A stretch of 64,000 bases of DNA, from the NCBI GenBank assembly GCA_030430075.1, contig JAUIGN010000002.1:1-64000 (forward strand), written 5' to 3'. Under the pieces are notes generated by a model. The model was given only the letters and a program-made list of their open reading frames with translations. It did not search any database and had not been told where the DNA came from. The position numbers and the translations under genes are program-made. Shown here piece after piece: positions 52,379 to 62,533 of this stretch (positions are counted from its first letter, which is position 1; the number at the start of each line of letters is the position of its first letter). This DNA comes from a bacterium. Lineage in GTDB: Bacteria; Planctomycetota; Planctomycetia; Pirellulales; Pirellulaceae.

Positions 52379-52822
52379 TTACCTCTTGCTTTCCAGCCAC
52401 AGGGTAAACGGGCCATCGTTGACCAGTGCGACTTCCATCTGAGCGCCGAACCGGCCGGTCGCCACCGGCACACCTTGTCGACCAACCGCCTCGACAAAGT
52501 GTTCATACAATCGCTCGCCGAGCTCCGGCGGTGCCGCCCCCACGAAACTCGGCCGCTTCCCTTTGCGACAGTCGGCCATCAACGTGAACTGGCTCACCGC
52601 CAACAGCGCGCCGCCCATGTCGTGAAGTGACAGGTTCGTCTTGTCGTCCGCGTCGGCGAACATCCGCAGATCGCAGATTTTCTTCGCCAGCCATTCGGCA
52701 TCCACTTCACTGTCCTCGGCGCCCACGCCCAAGAGGACGAGCAGACCGGCGTCGATCTTGCCGACGATCTCGCGGTCGACCGTCACGCTGGCCTGCCGCA
52801 CGCGTTGGATGCAAGCTCGCAT
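52379..52822 (-). CDS. dtd: D-aminoacyl-tRNA deacylase
   Basis: A 147-residue DTD that hydrolyses D-aminoacyl-tRNAs (and Gly-tRNA-Ala), a translation proofreading step. [33 protein letters not shown] is the family N-terminus; the active-site loops [19 protein letters not shown] and [14 protein letters not shown] (the cross-subunit Gly-cisPro NDGPFT) are intact. Full length. Two bases separate it from the upstream membrane-protein gene, so they form an operon. Confidence 0.96.
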   Translation of the reverse strand: MRACIQRVRQASVTVDREIVGKIDAGLLVLLGVGAEDSEVDAEWLAKKICDLRMFADADDKTNLSLHDMGGALLAVSQFTLMADCRKGKRPSFVGAAPPELGERLYEHFVEAVGRQGVPVATGRFGAQMEVALVNDGPFTLWLESKR

Positions 52823-52824
52823 GC

Positions 52825-53622
52825 CTACTCCACACCCTCCTCGGCCGTTCCGGTTTCGCCGGTCTTCGCGTCGCGATTGCCCCCGTCGCGATTGTCCCCG
52901 TCGCCATGGTCTCCGCCGCCAGCCTCCCCGTCATTCGACTCGCCCCGCCCTGCATGGAGGGCGGCCCGCCGTTCTTCAACGTGCGACAAGATGGTACCAA
53001 TGACCTGATAATTGGCGCCGACTGCCACCACCTGAGAAAAGAACGCCGCGCCAATGACGACCGTCCCTGCCATGGCCAGCCCCCAATGCGCGGTCACCCA
53101 TGTCGATGGATGCGAGGTCGTGGAGTTGTAGGGATCGGCCGCAGCGCCCAGGCTGGCAATCGCCAACGTCGTAAGAATCCCCACCAGGGCCCACGGAAAC
53201 GAACGGCGTTTCAGTCGTAAGCTTTGGGCCGCCAGGTCCGGATCCAACTCGTATGCATCGACGACCTCGCTGCACCAGCGGCTGGTGCCGATGAAGTAGG
53301 TGATTGAGATACTGTGGACCAGCAGATTCACCATCGCGGCAACGATGCCCAACCAGATGTGGATCCAGAAAGACTCGCGCTGCGCCACCATCCGCTTCCC
53401 CGCATCTCTCAGCCCAACCCGGGCTGCCGCAATCCGCTCAAGGGTCACGTCGGCAGCCCCTTCCAACGTCTCGTAGTTCGCCTTGGCGTCATCGAATTCG
53501 GCGGACGACTTGCCAAAGTCTCCTTTTGTCAGGCCGATCGTGAGGTTCACGAGCAACAGGCTGACGGCAACAATCGCCAAAACAAGGAAGATACGGGCCA
53601 CAACGATTCCGTTTGTCGGCAA
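52825..53622 (-). CDS. Four-TM membrane protein of unknown function, operonic with dtd
   Basis: A 265-residue protein. Hydrophobic segments are at about 7-30, 88-112, 144-163 and 178-205; the region between the first two is a helical, charged stretch ([40 protein letters not shown]) likely periplasmic. The C-terminus is a hydrophilic Gly/Asp/Asn-rich repeat ([11 protein letters not shown]). No known family is recognised. Its stop is two bases before dtd. Confidence 0.8.
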   Translation of the reverse strand: MPTNGIVVARIFLVLAIVAVSLLLVNLTIGLTKGDFGKSSAEFDDAKANYETLEGAADVTLERIAAARVGLRDAGKRMVAQRESFWIHIWLGIVAAMVNLLVHSISITYFIGTSRWCSEVVDAYELDPDLAAQSLRLKRRSFPWALVGILTTLAIASLGAAADPYNSTTSHPSTWVTAHWGLAMAGTVVIGAAFFSQVVAVGANYQVIGTILSHVEERRAALHAGRGESNDGEAGGGDHGDGDNRDGGNRDAKTGETGTAEEGVE

Positions 53623-53816
53623 GAGGGCGGAGGATAAAGGGGGCCAATGGATCGGGCAATTCTAGATCGATTTGGACTCGCTGCCCAGGGTGCGGCCGAC
53701 GCCCCCCACGGCCCGCTGGAAGAAGCGTGCCTCAGTCCCTAGAATCCAGAACCGTTCCGCGGAGCAGCCCCCCTGCCCTGCATTCCCCTGCCTCCGACCT
53801 GCAGCAATCCGACCTC

Positions 53817-54455
53817 ATGCCACCAACCAATTCCTCCGACGCCTGCATCCTGTTCATGATTCGCCACGGAGCAACCGACAACAACCTGGCGGATCCACCC
53901 CTGTTGCAGGGTCGGTTAGACGTGCCGTTGTCGGTCGACGGCCGGCAGCAGGCAGAATGCACCGGCCGGCTGCTCGCAACTCAGTCGATTTGCCGGGTCT
54001 ATTCCAGCCCCCTGCTCCGAGCTCGACAAACGGCGGAAGCGATCGCCAAACCGCATCGCCTGGAAGTTGACATCATCGAGGACCTGCAGGAAATCGACGT
54101 CGGTGATTGGGAGGGTCGAAGCTGGCGGGAGATTTCCGCGACCGAACCCGAACGCTATCAGCAGTTCATGGCGAATCCCGCCGAGCACGGTTATGCGGGC
54201 GGCGAAAACGTGACTGAACTGTTTCAACGCGTGAATCCGGCCATGGAGCAACTGCTGTCCGCCAACCTGGGCGGCCAGGTGGTGATGGTCGGCCACAACC
54301 TGGTCAATCGGACCTGGCTCGCGAGCCTGCTCGACATCCCGCTGCCCCAGGTTCGAGTTGTCCACCAAGACAACTGTGGCGTGTCGGTCGTCCGCTATCG
54401 TGATGGCCAGGCGAAGCTGCTGTCTTTGAACTCGGCGTTTCATCTCTATGAGTAG
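53817..54455 (+). CDS. Histidine phosphatase (phosphoglycerate-mutase-like)
   Basis: A 212-residue phosphatase of the histidine phosphatase superfamily, start ATG 53817. The catalytic motif is MIRHGATDNN (phospho-His in RHG); the second arginine is in VYSSPLLRARQTAEAIA, the acid is in LQEIDVGDWEGRSW and the second His in VMVGHNLVNRTWL. It lacks the residues of true dPGM mutases, so a phosphatase (for example cobalamin-pathway CobC-like or general) is likelier. The substrate is unknown. Confidence 0.9.
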   Translation: MPPTNSSDACILFMIRHGATDNNLADPPLLQGRLDVPLSVDGRQQAECTGRLLATQSICRVYSSPLLRARQTAEAIAKPHRLEVDIIEDLQEIDVGDWEGRSWREISATEPERYQQFMANPAEHGYAGGENVTELFQRVNPAMEQLLSANLGGQVVMVGHNLVNRTWLASLLDIPLPQVRVVHQDNCGVSVVRYRDGQAKLLSLNSAFHLYE

Positions 54456-54558
54456 TTCGCAGCTTCTCGCCCGGGAGCGCTCATGAACGAGCAACGATTC
54501 AGTACAGGTCGCTGTGCCGTCGTTATTCGTGGTGCGTTACTCGAAGCGCCGCGACTCT

Positions 54559-54655
54559 CGGCTGGAACGCGTAAGCGTCGGCCTTGCTCTGCGGCCGACA
54601 GAACCGTGGCTAACGCCAAACGGCTGATGCATGACTCGCGTTACGGCGGCTGCAT
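54559..54655 (-). repeat. Dispersed CATCAGCCGTTGGGCG element, inverse copy
   Basis: On the minus strand GCATCAGCCGTTTGGCGTTA, CCACGGTTCTGTCGGCCG and GACGCTTACGCGTTCC match 49785-49851. A partial second copy with GCATGATTCGCGTTAGCGTC follows at about 54651-54673. Confidence 0.7.
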
Positions 54656-54720
54656 GATTCGCGTTAGCGTCGGTTGACTCGGCGACCAACGAAGGCGTGA
54701 GCGAACGTCCCAGCGGCCGA

Positions 54721-57700
54721 TCAATCATCCAGGCGAGCACTCGCCCGCGGCAACGATACCTGTTGCGGCGACATCAGGTAAGCGATCAAGTCGCGTGCCT
54801 GCTCGGCAGTCAGCGCATCCAGCATTCGCTCGGGCATCAGCGACAGGTTCGATTGACGAATCTCCTCGATTTCGTCCTGCGCCAAGACGAGCCGTTCGGT
54901 CGGCGTTTGCAACGTCAGCGTGCGATCATTCGCCGCGGAAACGATTCCGTTGAGCACCCGCCCGTCGGAGGTGATCACCACCGACATGTGAAAGTCCTTG
55001 GAAACCGTTGCGCTGGGGTCGACAATATTCTCGAGCAGGTAATTCAAGTTATGGCGCTGGGCCCCCGTCAGATCCGGACCGATCTGCCCCCCTGCCCCGA
55101 ACAGTTTGTGACACTGCACGCACGTACGCTCGAAGACCGCGCGTCCCGCCGAGGGATCCGCGGCGGCCAGCGCCTCCGGACTCAGCTGCTTGCGGAAGGC
55201 GACAATCGACTCGACCTTCTCCGCCGAGACGCGCTGCAGTTCGGGCCACAGCTTGGCAATCTTGCGGTCAATTGCTGGCAGCCCCAGGGTCTGCATCTGC
55301 CGTAGTTGGAATGGTGAAACGTGGTTCCGATCGATCCTCCCTGCCGCGACGGCGTCGAGCAATTGGTCGGCATAGATGGGGCGCGAAACGAGGACTGCCA
55401 TGGCCGCTTCGCGAGGCACTTGCCGAAAGCCGGGAAACGCCTGAATCAGCAGTTCGGCCGTTTGCGGGTGATCGAAGGCGGCCAATCCCTGGGCAGCGTC
55501 GGTTGCCAATTCACGATGCTTCAAGAGCTTTTGCAAGAGGGGCACAATCTGTTCGTCCCGCGCCCCGACCAGCGCCCGAATCGCCGCTCGACGTGGCTCA
55601 AGCTCTGTTGCGTTGGCGGCGATGGTCCGTAATTCGTCCATGGCGCGCCCATCGCCGAACACCAGGGAGAGTTCGCGAGCGAGGGCGCGAACCTGCTCGT
55701 CCGGATTCCGGCTCAATTGCTGGGCCACCTCCGGCCAACCGGCGGGAGGTTTGGCACGCCGCCACCCTTTCAGGGCCATGGTCATCCCCCTGAGAATATC
55801 ATGCCGTGCCTCGGCCGGGTCGCTGCGCGAGAGCAACTCGACGAGCGCCGCGACCGCTTGGGGTTGGCGATCGATTTCGGCCGTCACGCGGCGCGCGACA
55901 AACTCCCGGACTTTGCCGACGTTCGCTCGACCAACCAGTGCCACGGCCTCCTCCGGCTGCTCGACCACCGCCGGTTCAATTCCGTACCACACCATCAAGG
56001 GAAAAACCGGGTCGGCAGCCAGTTCGGCGTGCTCCGCCAATTGCGACGCCAGCGTCCAACGATCGGCGTGCGGCAACCGGCGGAGGGCGGACGCTAGAAA
56101 GGTCAGCACCAACCCGGAATGCTCGTCAGACGCCAGTTGTTCGAATGCATGCTGCGCCGACGGCGAAACGCGGCCGTCGTCGACCAGCAACTGGATTGCC
56201 CAGGTCCGCAGATGTTCATTGGGGTGTTGCAACAGCTTCAAGAGCCGGCCCTCACTCAGCCCATCCGTTCCGTGGAGACACCAAAGGGCCCGCAGCACGC
56301 GGGTTTCATCGTCGGCGTGCTGCTCCATCAGCGTTTCCAATTGCCGATGAATCGCGGTAACGTCCCCGCCGGCCGCGGCCCGCTCCTGGAGCAAACGCCG
56401 GGCCTGCCGGACGTACCAGTCGTTGTGATGCAGTTGCAGTTGCACGAGCTCAGAGGCGTCGAGTTGGTGGAGGTCGAGCCCTGCGGTGGGCCCCCCTCCC
56501 CTCCCCTGCTCGCCATACGTCACCTTGTAGATGCGTCCCGAGCCGCGGTGGACGCCATCGTTCTCGTGGCATTCGCCGATGTCCGACCAGTCGGCCAGGT
56601 AGACGCCGCCATCCGGCCCGCCGCAGAGCTCGACACATCGAAACCAGGGGTCGGCTGTGGTGAGCAGATCGGGCTCGTGGCGGCCGCGGTACGTGGCGCC
56701 GGCCCGCTCCAGGCGGTCGACATTGATGCGCCGACCGTGCAGGTTTGCGGTGAACAACTGGCCCCGATATCGGGCCGGCCATTGATCGCCCAGGTAGATC
56801 ATCATGCCGCAATGGGCGTGGCCACCGCCGGCCTCGTCCGTCGTCTTGGTGACCCCCAGCTTGCGAATGTCGCTCCATGCCTCGGACGTGTCCCAGTGAT
56901 AGTGATCGGCAGTCTGCCCGATCAGCTCGAACCGATCCGCATCGAGATGCTCGCCATACATCCGCTGCATGTAGGCGCCCGGGACAACGTGCCACAAGTG
57001 GCCAATGACGGTGTTGATGAAAAACATCTGTCCGTGATCGTCCCAGTCCATTCCCCAGGGATTGGTGGTGCCGCGGCAGACAACTTCGAACGTTTTCCTG
57101 GTGGGGTGAAACCGCCAGATGCCGCAATCCATTCGCAATCGATGTTCTTGCGCGGTTCCCGGCAACCCGACCAGCGACGTGGCGGTGATGCCGTGGCGTC
57201 CATACAGCCAACCGTCCGGGCCCCAGCGGAGGCCGTTCACAATATTGTGACGGATCGCGTCGCCGTTCCATCCATCCAACATGACCACGGGCGGGCCATC
57301 GGGAATGTCGTCATGATTCGCGTCCGGGATGAATAACAGGTGGGGTGCACAAAGGGCCCAAACGCCACCGAATCCGACCTCGATGCTGGTCAACCGCACA
57401 CCCTGGTCCCAGAACACGGTTCGCTTATCAAATGTTCCGTCGCTATCCGAGTCTTCAAGGATCACGATCCGGTCACGGAGCCTGGTGTCGTAGTCAAGTT
57501 GGCGCTCGGCATACGTGTAGTTTTCCGCCACCCACAACCGACCGCGGGCATCCGTGGCCAGGGCAATCGGCTGCTGCACGTCCGGCTCGGCCGCAAACAG
57601 GGTGGCGTGAAAGCCGTCCGGAAGTTCGAGGCTGGCGAGTGCCTGCTGGGGAGTCAGCAAGGGAATCGCTTCGGCCTGGCTGTCATACGGCTGAGGGAAT

Positions 57701-57879
57701 TCGGGCCGTGCGTCGTCCGCCCCGGCAATGGACCAGGCAAGACTGCTCCAACAGAGGCAGCCGGTCAGATACGCCCACGCCAGCCTCCGCGGCCGACTCC
57801 GTCTCCGCAAGGGGTTGCCGGCCGCTGCGGGCTCCGCAGGGAGAACTGCCGGGCCGCTCTGTGAATCCGATTGCAACAT
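54721..57879 (-). CDS. PVC-type beta-propeller/HEAT/cytochrome c membrane-bound dehydrogenase-like protein
   Basis: A 1052-residue protein from ATG 57879 (GGGAG upstream). N-terminal anchor or signal (about 30-55), then an N-terminal propeller (PVC-type 'membrane-bound dehydrogenase' fold: FHATLFAAEPDVQQPIALATDARGRLWVAENYTY, GLRWGPDGWLYGRHG, GGHAHCGMMIYLGDQWP). The central part is a run of HEAT-like helical repeats (about 470-870), and the end is a c-type haem domain with Cys920-His924 (CVQCH) and VVITSDGRVLNGIVSAANDRTLTLQTPTERLVL. This architecture is a planctomycete hallmark of unknown biochemistry, presumed redox or polysaccharide-related. Confidence 0.95.
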   Translation of the reverse strand: MLQSDSQSGPAVLPAEPAAAGNPLRRRSRPRRLAWAYLTGCLCWSSLAWSIAGADDARPEFPQPYDSQAEAIPLLTPQQALASLELPDGFHATLFAAEPDVQQPIALATDARGRLWVAENYTYAERQLDYDTRLRDRIVILEDSDSDGTFDKRTVFWDQGVRLTSIEVGFGGVWALCAPHLLFIPDANHDDIPDGPPVVMLDGWNGDAIRHNIVNGLRWGPDGWLYGRHGITATSLVGLPGTAQEHRLRMDCGIWRFHPTRKTFEVVCRGTTNPWGMDWDDHGQMFFINTVIGHLWHVVPGAYMQRMYGEHLDADRFELIGQTADHYHWDTSEAWSDIRKLGVTKTTDEAGGGHAHCGMMIYLGDQWPARYRGQLFTANLHGRRINVDRLERAGATYRGRHEPDLLTTADPWFRCVELCGGPDGGVYLADWSDIGECHENDGVHRGSGRIYKVTYGEQGRGGGPTAGLDLHQLDASELVQLQLHHNDWYVRQARRLLQERAAAGGDVTAIHRQLETLMEQHADDETRVLRALWCLHGTDGLSEGRLLKLLQHPNEHLRTWAIQLLVDDGRVSPSAQHAFEQLASDEHSGLVLTFLASALRRLPHADRWTLASQLAEHAELAADPVFPLMVWYGIEPAVVEQPEEAVALVGRANVGKVREFVARRVTAEIDRQPQAVAALVELLSRSDPAEARHDILRGMTMALKGWRRAKPPAGWPEVAQQLSRNPDEQVRALARELSLVFGDGRAMDELRTIAANATELEPRRAAIRALVGARDEQIVPLLQKLLKHRELATDAAQGLAAFDHPQTAELLIQAFPGFRQVPREAAMAVLVSRPIYADQLLDAVAAGRIDRNHVSPFQLRQMQTLGLPAIDRKIAKLWPELQRVSAEKVESIVAFRKQLSPEALAAADPSAGRAVFERTCVQCHKLFGAGGQIGPDLTGAQRHNLNYLLENIVDPSATVSKDFHMSVVITSDGRVLNGIVSAANDRTLTLQTPTERLVLAQDEIEEIRQSNLSLMPERMLDALTAEQARDLIAYLMSPQQVSLPRASARLDD

Positions 57880-58015
57880 GGAATGTCTCCCGATCGCGGC
57901 GTCTGCCCCAAACGTGGCGAGACCACCGCCCACAAGGAAGCGCGCCGACGTTTGGCCGCTTCCGCTGGTACAAAAAGCTTGAATCCCGTTGGACCACGTT
58001 GGCCCCATGAGCGAG

Positions 58016-59452
58016 CTACCGCACGATGTTCAAGTCCGGCAGGGCCGCCTGCAACTTGTTGACATCCTCGTCCGTAACGTCGGCACAGAACGGAATGTTG
58101 AGTTGTTTCAATCTCTTCAGCTTCGCCAGCGCCTCCATGCCGGCCGAACCAATCTTGGCATGGCCCAGGTGCAACGATTCCAGGTTCTCCAGGCGGCTGA
58201 GTTGTTGGACGCCCTGATCCGTCAATTCGATATTGTCCGCCGGGACACCGACACTGTCCAAGTTCAGGGACGTTAGCGTGGTCATCGTACTGAGGTATTG
58301 CATCCCGTCGTCCCCCACTCGCGTTCCCCAGAGATTGAGCTTTTCCAGCTTCGGCAGCGTGGCCAATGATTCCAGCCCCGGGTTGCCGACAATCGACTCG
58401 CTCAAGTCCAGCTCGCGCAACTCGGTCAGCCTGGCCAGGTCGGGCATGGCGTCTTCGTTGACCAGCGTGCCTCGCATATCGAGCCGCCTCATCTTGGAGA
58501 GCTTCGCCAGTTCGGGCGTGCCTTCGCTGGTAATGAAGCAACGCATGAGGACAAGCGTTTCCAGATTGGGCAGGCTGCCGACCTTGCTCATGCCGCTATC
58601 GGTGACGCCCGTATCCTGGAGCGACAGCACCTTTAACTTCTGCATGCCCTGGAGGTGATCCAGCCCGGCATCGGTAATCTGCGAGCCCCACACCTTGAGA
58701 TCCTTGAGGTTGTCGAGACCTGCCAGATGGGCCAACCCGGCATCGGTGAGCAGATTGCAGTCGCGAAAATCGAGCAGTTCCAGGCTTCGTTTGTCTTTGA
58801 GGTGCTCCAGTCCGGCGTCGTCTGTAAAGGTCCGGGCAGCGCGGATGCGCTTGAGCCGCGGAAACTCGCTCAAGTGCTGGTAAGCGGCTTCGGTGATGCT
58901 GGTTCGTTGCAGGTTGATCTCTTCGACGTTGGGCAGCGTCTTGAGCATGCCGACCCCCTCATCGGAAATCGCACTCTCCGACAGATCGATCACCCGCAGT
59001 CGTGCGAGCCCCAAAAGGCTCTGCAGGGATTCGTCGTCCACGTCCGGCAGCGGCAGGCGCACCACCTCCAGGTAGGGCAGACCGGCAAGTTGAGCAACAT
59101 GCTCGCGCTTGCCGCGCGAGGTGAGATTGACACCAACGACGTGTCCATGCTCGTCACGGCGCAGGATCTCGTTTCTGCCGGCGTCATCGGCGGCCAAAGC
59201 AGCCAACGTCTCTGCGGCAGCCTGTTCGATACCGCCAACCACCTCCCGCAACTCAGCCAGCTCGGCCTGCCCCGCCTCGCGCGCCGCATTCGCTTCCGCG
59301 GCAGCGGCTTCTGCCCGTTCAAGCTGTGCTTTGAGCTTTTCCAATTCAGCCGTCTGCGTGTTGCTGGCGGTCGGCGGGCACCCGGCCAGGGCGGCAAGCA
59401 GCGCCAGCGAACAGACAGGCATGGCCAGCGAACGGGGGGACACGATTCTCAT
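58016..59452 (-). CDS. LRR lipoprotein
   Basis: A 478-residue protein with a lipobox (ALLAALAGC, Cys25). Residues about 35-75 form a coiled coil (TAELEKLKAQLERAEAAAAEANAAREAGQ). The remainder is roughly thirteen 24-residue leucine-rich repeats of the same type as the protein at 3478-4290 (LxxLxLxxTxITDAGLxxL). It precedes the PVC protein gene by 137 nt on the same strand, so may share its transcript. It is probably a periplasmic protein-interaction surface; partner unknown. Confidence 0.88.
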   Translation of the reverse strand: MRIVSPRSLAMPVCSLALLAALAGCPPTASNTQTAELEKLKAQLERAEAAAAEANAAREAGQAELAELREVVGGIEQAAAETLAALAADDAGRNEILRRDEHGHVVGVNLTSRGKREHVAQLAGLPYLEVVRLPLPDVDDESLQSLLGLARLRVIDLSESAISDEGVGMLKTLPNVEEINLQRTSITEAAYQHLSEFPRLKRIRAARTFTDDAGLEHLKDKRSLELLDFRDCNLLTDAGLAHLAGLDNLKDLKVWGSQITDAGLDHLQGMQKLKVLSLQDTGVTDSGMSKVGSLPNLETLVLMRCFITSEGTPELAKLSKMRRLDMRGTLVNEDAMPDLARLTELRELDLSESIVGNPGLESLATLPKLEKLNLWGTRVGDDGMQYLSTMTTLTSLNLDSVGVPADNIELTDQGVQQLSRLENLESLHLGHAKIGSAGMEALAKLKRLKQLNIPFCADVTDEDVNKLQAALPDLNIVR

Positions 59453-59633
59453 GGGGAGGGTCTTCCTTGTGACGGCTTGCGAGGGCTGGGGTTCAGAGGC
59501 TGCTTGGCAAGCGGCGAGCGCTGGAGAGGGGAAACGGCGTGGACAAGCTCAACCGCACCGCCCCGAACCTCATTCCACCGCCTGCCGGTTCGGGAGCGAC
59601 GTGATACCGGATTGGCAAGTAGTGCGGGGGCGA

Positions 59634-60092
59634 TTAGGGAGGGGAATCCGGACCGGGCTGCGTCTCTTCTTGCGAGGATGCCGCACCACCTCGGGTCGCA
59701 TCGGTGACACCTTTTTGCAGCGCTCGTCCGATCGAGCGAAACAGCGAACGGGGCGGTGAGACAGCCGGTTCGTCCGCCGCGGTACCGGATCGATCATCTG
59801 CTGGCTCCTCGGTTGCGAATGCCTGGGCCGCCAGGTCGGCATCGGACAGCGGGGCACCTGCGTCCGCGGCCTGCTCTGCCGGCGCGGCGTTACCGGCTCC
59901 CATCGCGGCGGGCTGACCGGCCGGCGCGAGGTCATCCGCCGGCGCCGGGTCCGGCGCGGCAACGGGAGTCGGAGCTGGCGTCTGGGACGAGCTGTCGACC
60001 GGTGGCGCACCACCACACCCCAGGACCAGCGGAGTCAGGAACGTCACGGCGACAATCGATCGAAAGACGATCAATGGGTTAACCTGTTTCAT
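59634..60092 (-). CDS. Small Ala/Pro-rich lipoprotein
   Basis: A 152-residue protein from ATG 60092, with AGGAG six bases before. Leader ends LTPLVLGC (lipobox Cys near 26); the remainder is Pro/Ala/Asp/Gln-rich with no fold signature, ending in SLFRSIGRALQKGVTDATRGG. It overlaps the end of the upstream membrane-protein gene by 14 bases, so the two form an operon. Function unknown. Confidence 0.78.
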   Translation of the reverse strand: MKQVNPLIVFRSIVAVTFLTPLVLGCGGAPPVDSSSQTPAPTPVAAPDPAPADDLAPAGQPAAMGAGNAAPAEQAADAGAPLSDADLAAQAFATEEPADDRSGTAADEPAVSPPRSLFRSIGRALQKGVTDATRGGAASSQEETQPGPDSPP

Positions 60093-61017
60093 GTTGTGCT
60101 CCTGCCGAGTGCTTGGGAGAGGGCAACCGTTCCGCGATCCAGTCACGGGACACAAATCGCCGCAAGAGGTTCTGCAAACCTTGTCGGCGAACCCGGATCG
60201 CGTCCGCTGACAGGCTGGTTTTAATTTTACCGCCAGCGGCCGTCTGAAAACCAGACCAGCGAAGCACCAGGTCGGAATTGGTCAACGCAGACGCCGCATT
60301 CACACGCTCGGCCAGCCTCAGTGCCCAGAATACCCCGAAGAGATCGCGGAACTCGAGCCACAATCGATCCAGCGGCTCGGCCGACGGACGCCCCCGCCGG
60401 ACAACCCACCACATGGGTACCGTGGAAACGCTCAGCAGTCCAAAGCCGGCGCTGATTCGGTACGCCTGATCAAGCCGCGGCACGAACGACGATAGTGGAA
60501 ACCCCGCAGGCATCAGCAGGAACTGCCCGGCGGCGAACAGGAGGCCGCACAGCCAGACCCGGGTCATCAGTCGATTCAGCAAGCCCATCACAATCATTCC
60601 GAGCATGAAGTAGGCCAGCGCCGGCGGCATCGACATCGGCTGCCCTGGTCGGAGCAGCCCGACATGCAGGGCCGGCAGGGCCAGCACCACCCACAGCGAA
60701 AAGACAATGAAGTGCCAGGCACGATCCTGCGGCCGCTTGGCGCCCATCAACGCGATCAGCGGGCAGAATGTCAGCGTGACCGCAACGTACCGTAACGGTT
60801 CGGCGGCTCGCGGCAGCGTCGTCTCGGCCATTGCCGCCAGCCAGATTTCAATTCCCCCGATCGCAACCAGGCAACTGGCCAGCCAGGCCTGGGCGCCGAT
60901 CAGGGTCGTGCCCCAAATCCGGCGAGCCGTGGCAGCGACCGCCGTGACGGCCAACAACATCAGCGGGATGTAGACCGCGATGGCCTGGCCGAAAGCGAAC
61001 TGGTCCGCGCCGTTCAT
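60079..61017 (-). CDS. Polytopic membrane protein of unknown function
   Basis: A 312-residue protein with about seven hydrophobic segments (IAVYIPLMLLAVTAVAA, AWLASCLVAIGGIEIWLAA, YVAVTLTFCPLIALMG, FIVFSLWVVLALPALHVG, LAYFMLGMIVMGLLNRLM, VWLCGLLFAAGQFLLM, ISAGFGLLSVSTVPMWWVVRRG). A C-terminal soluble section of about 85 residues includes DLVLRWSGFQTAAGGKIKTSL. No family recognised. It is operonic with the small lipoprotein downstream. Confidence 0.78.
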   Translation of the reverse strand: MNGADQFAFGQAIAVYIPLMLLAVTAVAATARRIWGTTLIGAQAWLASCLVAIGGIEIWLAAMAETTLPRAAEPLRYVAVTLTFCPLIALMGAKRPQDRAWHFIVFSLWVVLALPALHVGLLRPGQPMSMPPALAYFMLGMIVMGLLNRLMTRVWLCGLLFAAGQFLLMPAGFPLSSFVPRLDQAYRISAGFGLLSVSTVPMWWVVRRGRPSAEPLDRLWLEFRDLFGVFWALRLAERVNAASALTNSDLVLRWSGFQTAAGGKIKTSLSADAIRVRRQGLQNLLRRFVSRDWIAERLPSPKHSAGAQHETG

Positions 61018-61474
61018 ACGTTCTCTACCCGCAATGCCTCATCATTGACCCGCCACGGGCCGCCGCTCCGCTGCGACAGGTCAGCCCGCGAAATTCGCGC
61101 TTCCCCAGATCGCTTCCGAGGTCGCCGGAGGTGAACGGATCCAGGCCGTTAAATCCGGCCCGACCGGCCCACGCCGGCAGCTCCCAAGCGTCACTCGGCC
61201 GATTCTCGGACAGCGCCTGATCTTAGCGCCGTCCGGCATGACCGCAAAGGGGGAGCAGGGAAGGGATAGCGATCAGGTGATTCAGAAAAAATGCAACGGT
61301 TGCATTTGCTAAACATCAAATTCCGTCCCATGTTTCTACAGCAGCAGATTTTGCCGCCCGTACGAATCACGTCACCCGTACGCCATGCGGATCATGTTTC
61401 CGCGATCACGGCTTCGCAAACCAGGGCTGCGTTTGACCGTCCATTCCATCGTACCAAGCCAGGGAGTCAGATCG
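61018..61474. other. Divergent intergenic region, 457 nt
   Basis: Separates the leftward membrane protein gene from the rightward His-rich protein gene. It contains the 19-bp palindrome listed separately; nothing else was recognised. Confidence 0.5.
61289..61307 (+). promoter_or_regulatory. 19-bp perfect palindrome, candidate operator
   Basis: AAATGCAACGGTTGCATTT: 9-bp arms around one central base, 167 bases before the His-rich protein's ATG. Perfect odd-length palindromes of this size in a promoter region are typical of dimeric repressor or activator sites. The regulator is unknown. Confidence 0.5.
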
Positions 61475-62461
61475 ATGAAAACGTTTCCCCTCGCGATCGT
61501 CGTGGCGTTTGCCACGTTCAGTTCCCCGCTCTACGCGGGCATCTTCGACCACCTTCAAGAAGATGCGGCCGCCGCTCCGGTTCCGCTGAACGACGAGGCC
61601 GCCGCCGTCGTGCCGCCAGCACCCGAGATGGACGCGGAGACGCCGTCCATGGATTCGGCCTATTCAGACTACGATCTTGGTTACTCGACTTACGGACCGA
61701 GCCAGACCGGCTACGGGTACCCGTTTAAGACGGGTTGCTGCCAGCCGCACAACCCTCACGCGGCCAAACTCTGGAGAGGTTACTGCCGCGGCTGGCACCA
61801 GGGCCACGGCTTCGGCCACGGCTGGAACCTAGGCTACGGGCCCGGTTACGGGCATGGCTGCAAAGGCCACTGTGAGACCGGTTATCCAAAGTACGGTGGC
61901 TTCGGCAAGGGCCTGGGGCACGTCCAGCACAAAGGACACGTGCAACACAAGGGTCACGTGCAACACGGTAAAGGACACTTCGGCTGCGGAACCTGCGGAC
62001 AATCCCCCTGCGGATGCCACGCGAAGGGCCACCATCAGAAGCTGTGGGGCTTTGGGTTCCACGGCAAGCACATCGGCCACGGCAAGGGGCACTGCGGACC
62101 GGGCATGGGTTGCTACTCGCCGGCCTACGGCAAAGGCTACAAGCATCACGGGCGGCTTGGCCTCTTCGGCCACGGTCATCACTGCGACATCTGCGGTAAA
62201 TCGGCCGGTTTCGGCTTCGGCAAGGGAGGATGCGACTGCGGCGGCTCGTTCGTCACGAAGGGGCATTCCCAGAAAGGTGGAGTGATCTGGAGCGACAGCC
62301 AGACGCTGGAAGCACCCTCCATGGACGAACCGACACCCGCCGACGCCCGCCCGATGGAGTTGGAAGCCCCCGAAGCGCTGCCGGTACCGGCGGCACCCAC
62401 GGCACATTCGGCCGGCCTGCGTCCCCTGACGCGCAGCCTGGGGTACGACTTCCAGGAGTAA
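61475..62461 (+). CDS. Secreted His/Cys/Gly-rich protein, candidate metal-binding
   Basis: A 328-residue protein from ATG 61475 (GGGAG upstream). A 21-residue signal peptide (MKTFPLAIVVAFATFSSPLYA) is followed by an acidic section and then about 170 residues extraordinarily rich in His, Gly, Lys, Tyr and Cys: HQGHGFGHGWNLGYGPGYGHG, a threefold GHVQHK repeat (about 148-165), CGTCGQSPCGCHAKGHHQK, CGPGMGCYSP, GHHCDICGKS and CDCGG. Multiple His and CxxC/CxC sites suggest transition-metal or zinc binding, or a cross-linkable surface matrix protein. No known family. A terminator follows. Confidence 0.85.
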   Translation: MKTFPLAIVVAFATFSSPLYAGIFDHLQEDAAAAPVPLNDEAAAVVPPAPEMDAETPSMDSAYSDYDLGYSTYGPSQTGYGYPFKTGCCQPHNPHAAKLWRGYCRGWHQGHGFGHGWNLGYGPGYGHGCKGHCETGYPKYGGFGKGLGHVQHKGHVQHKGHVQHGKGHFGCGTCGQSPCGCHAKGHHQKLWGFGFHGKHIGHGKGHCGPGMGCYSPAYGKGYKHHGRLGLFGHGHHCDICGKSAGFGFGKGGCDCGGSFVTKGHSQKGGVIWSDSQTLEAPSMDEPTPADARPMELEAPEALPVPAAPTAHSAGLRPLTRSLGYDFQE

Positions 62462-62533
62462 AGAAAGAGACCAACCGTTCGGAATCGAGATCGGCTGGGG
62501 AGACCCGATCACGATTTCGGATGGAAGGAACTG

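Noticed and set aside
56119-57336. A 405-codon open frame antisense to the PVC cytochrome protein
   Set aside because: No domain or ribosome site; the opposite strand encodes a complete PVC-type protein.
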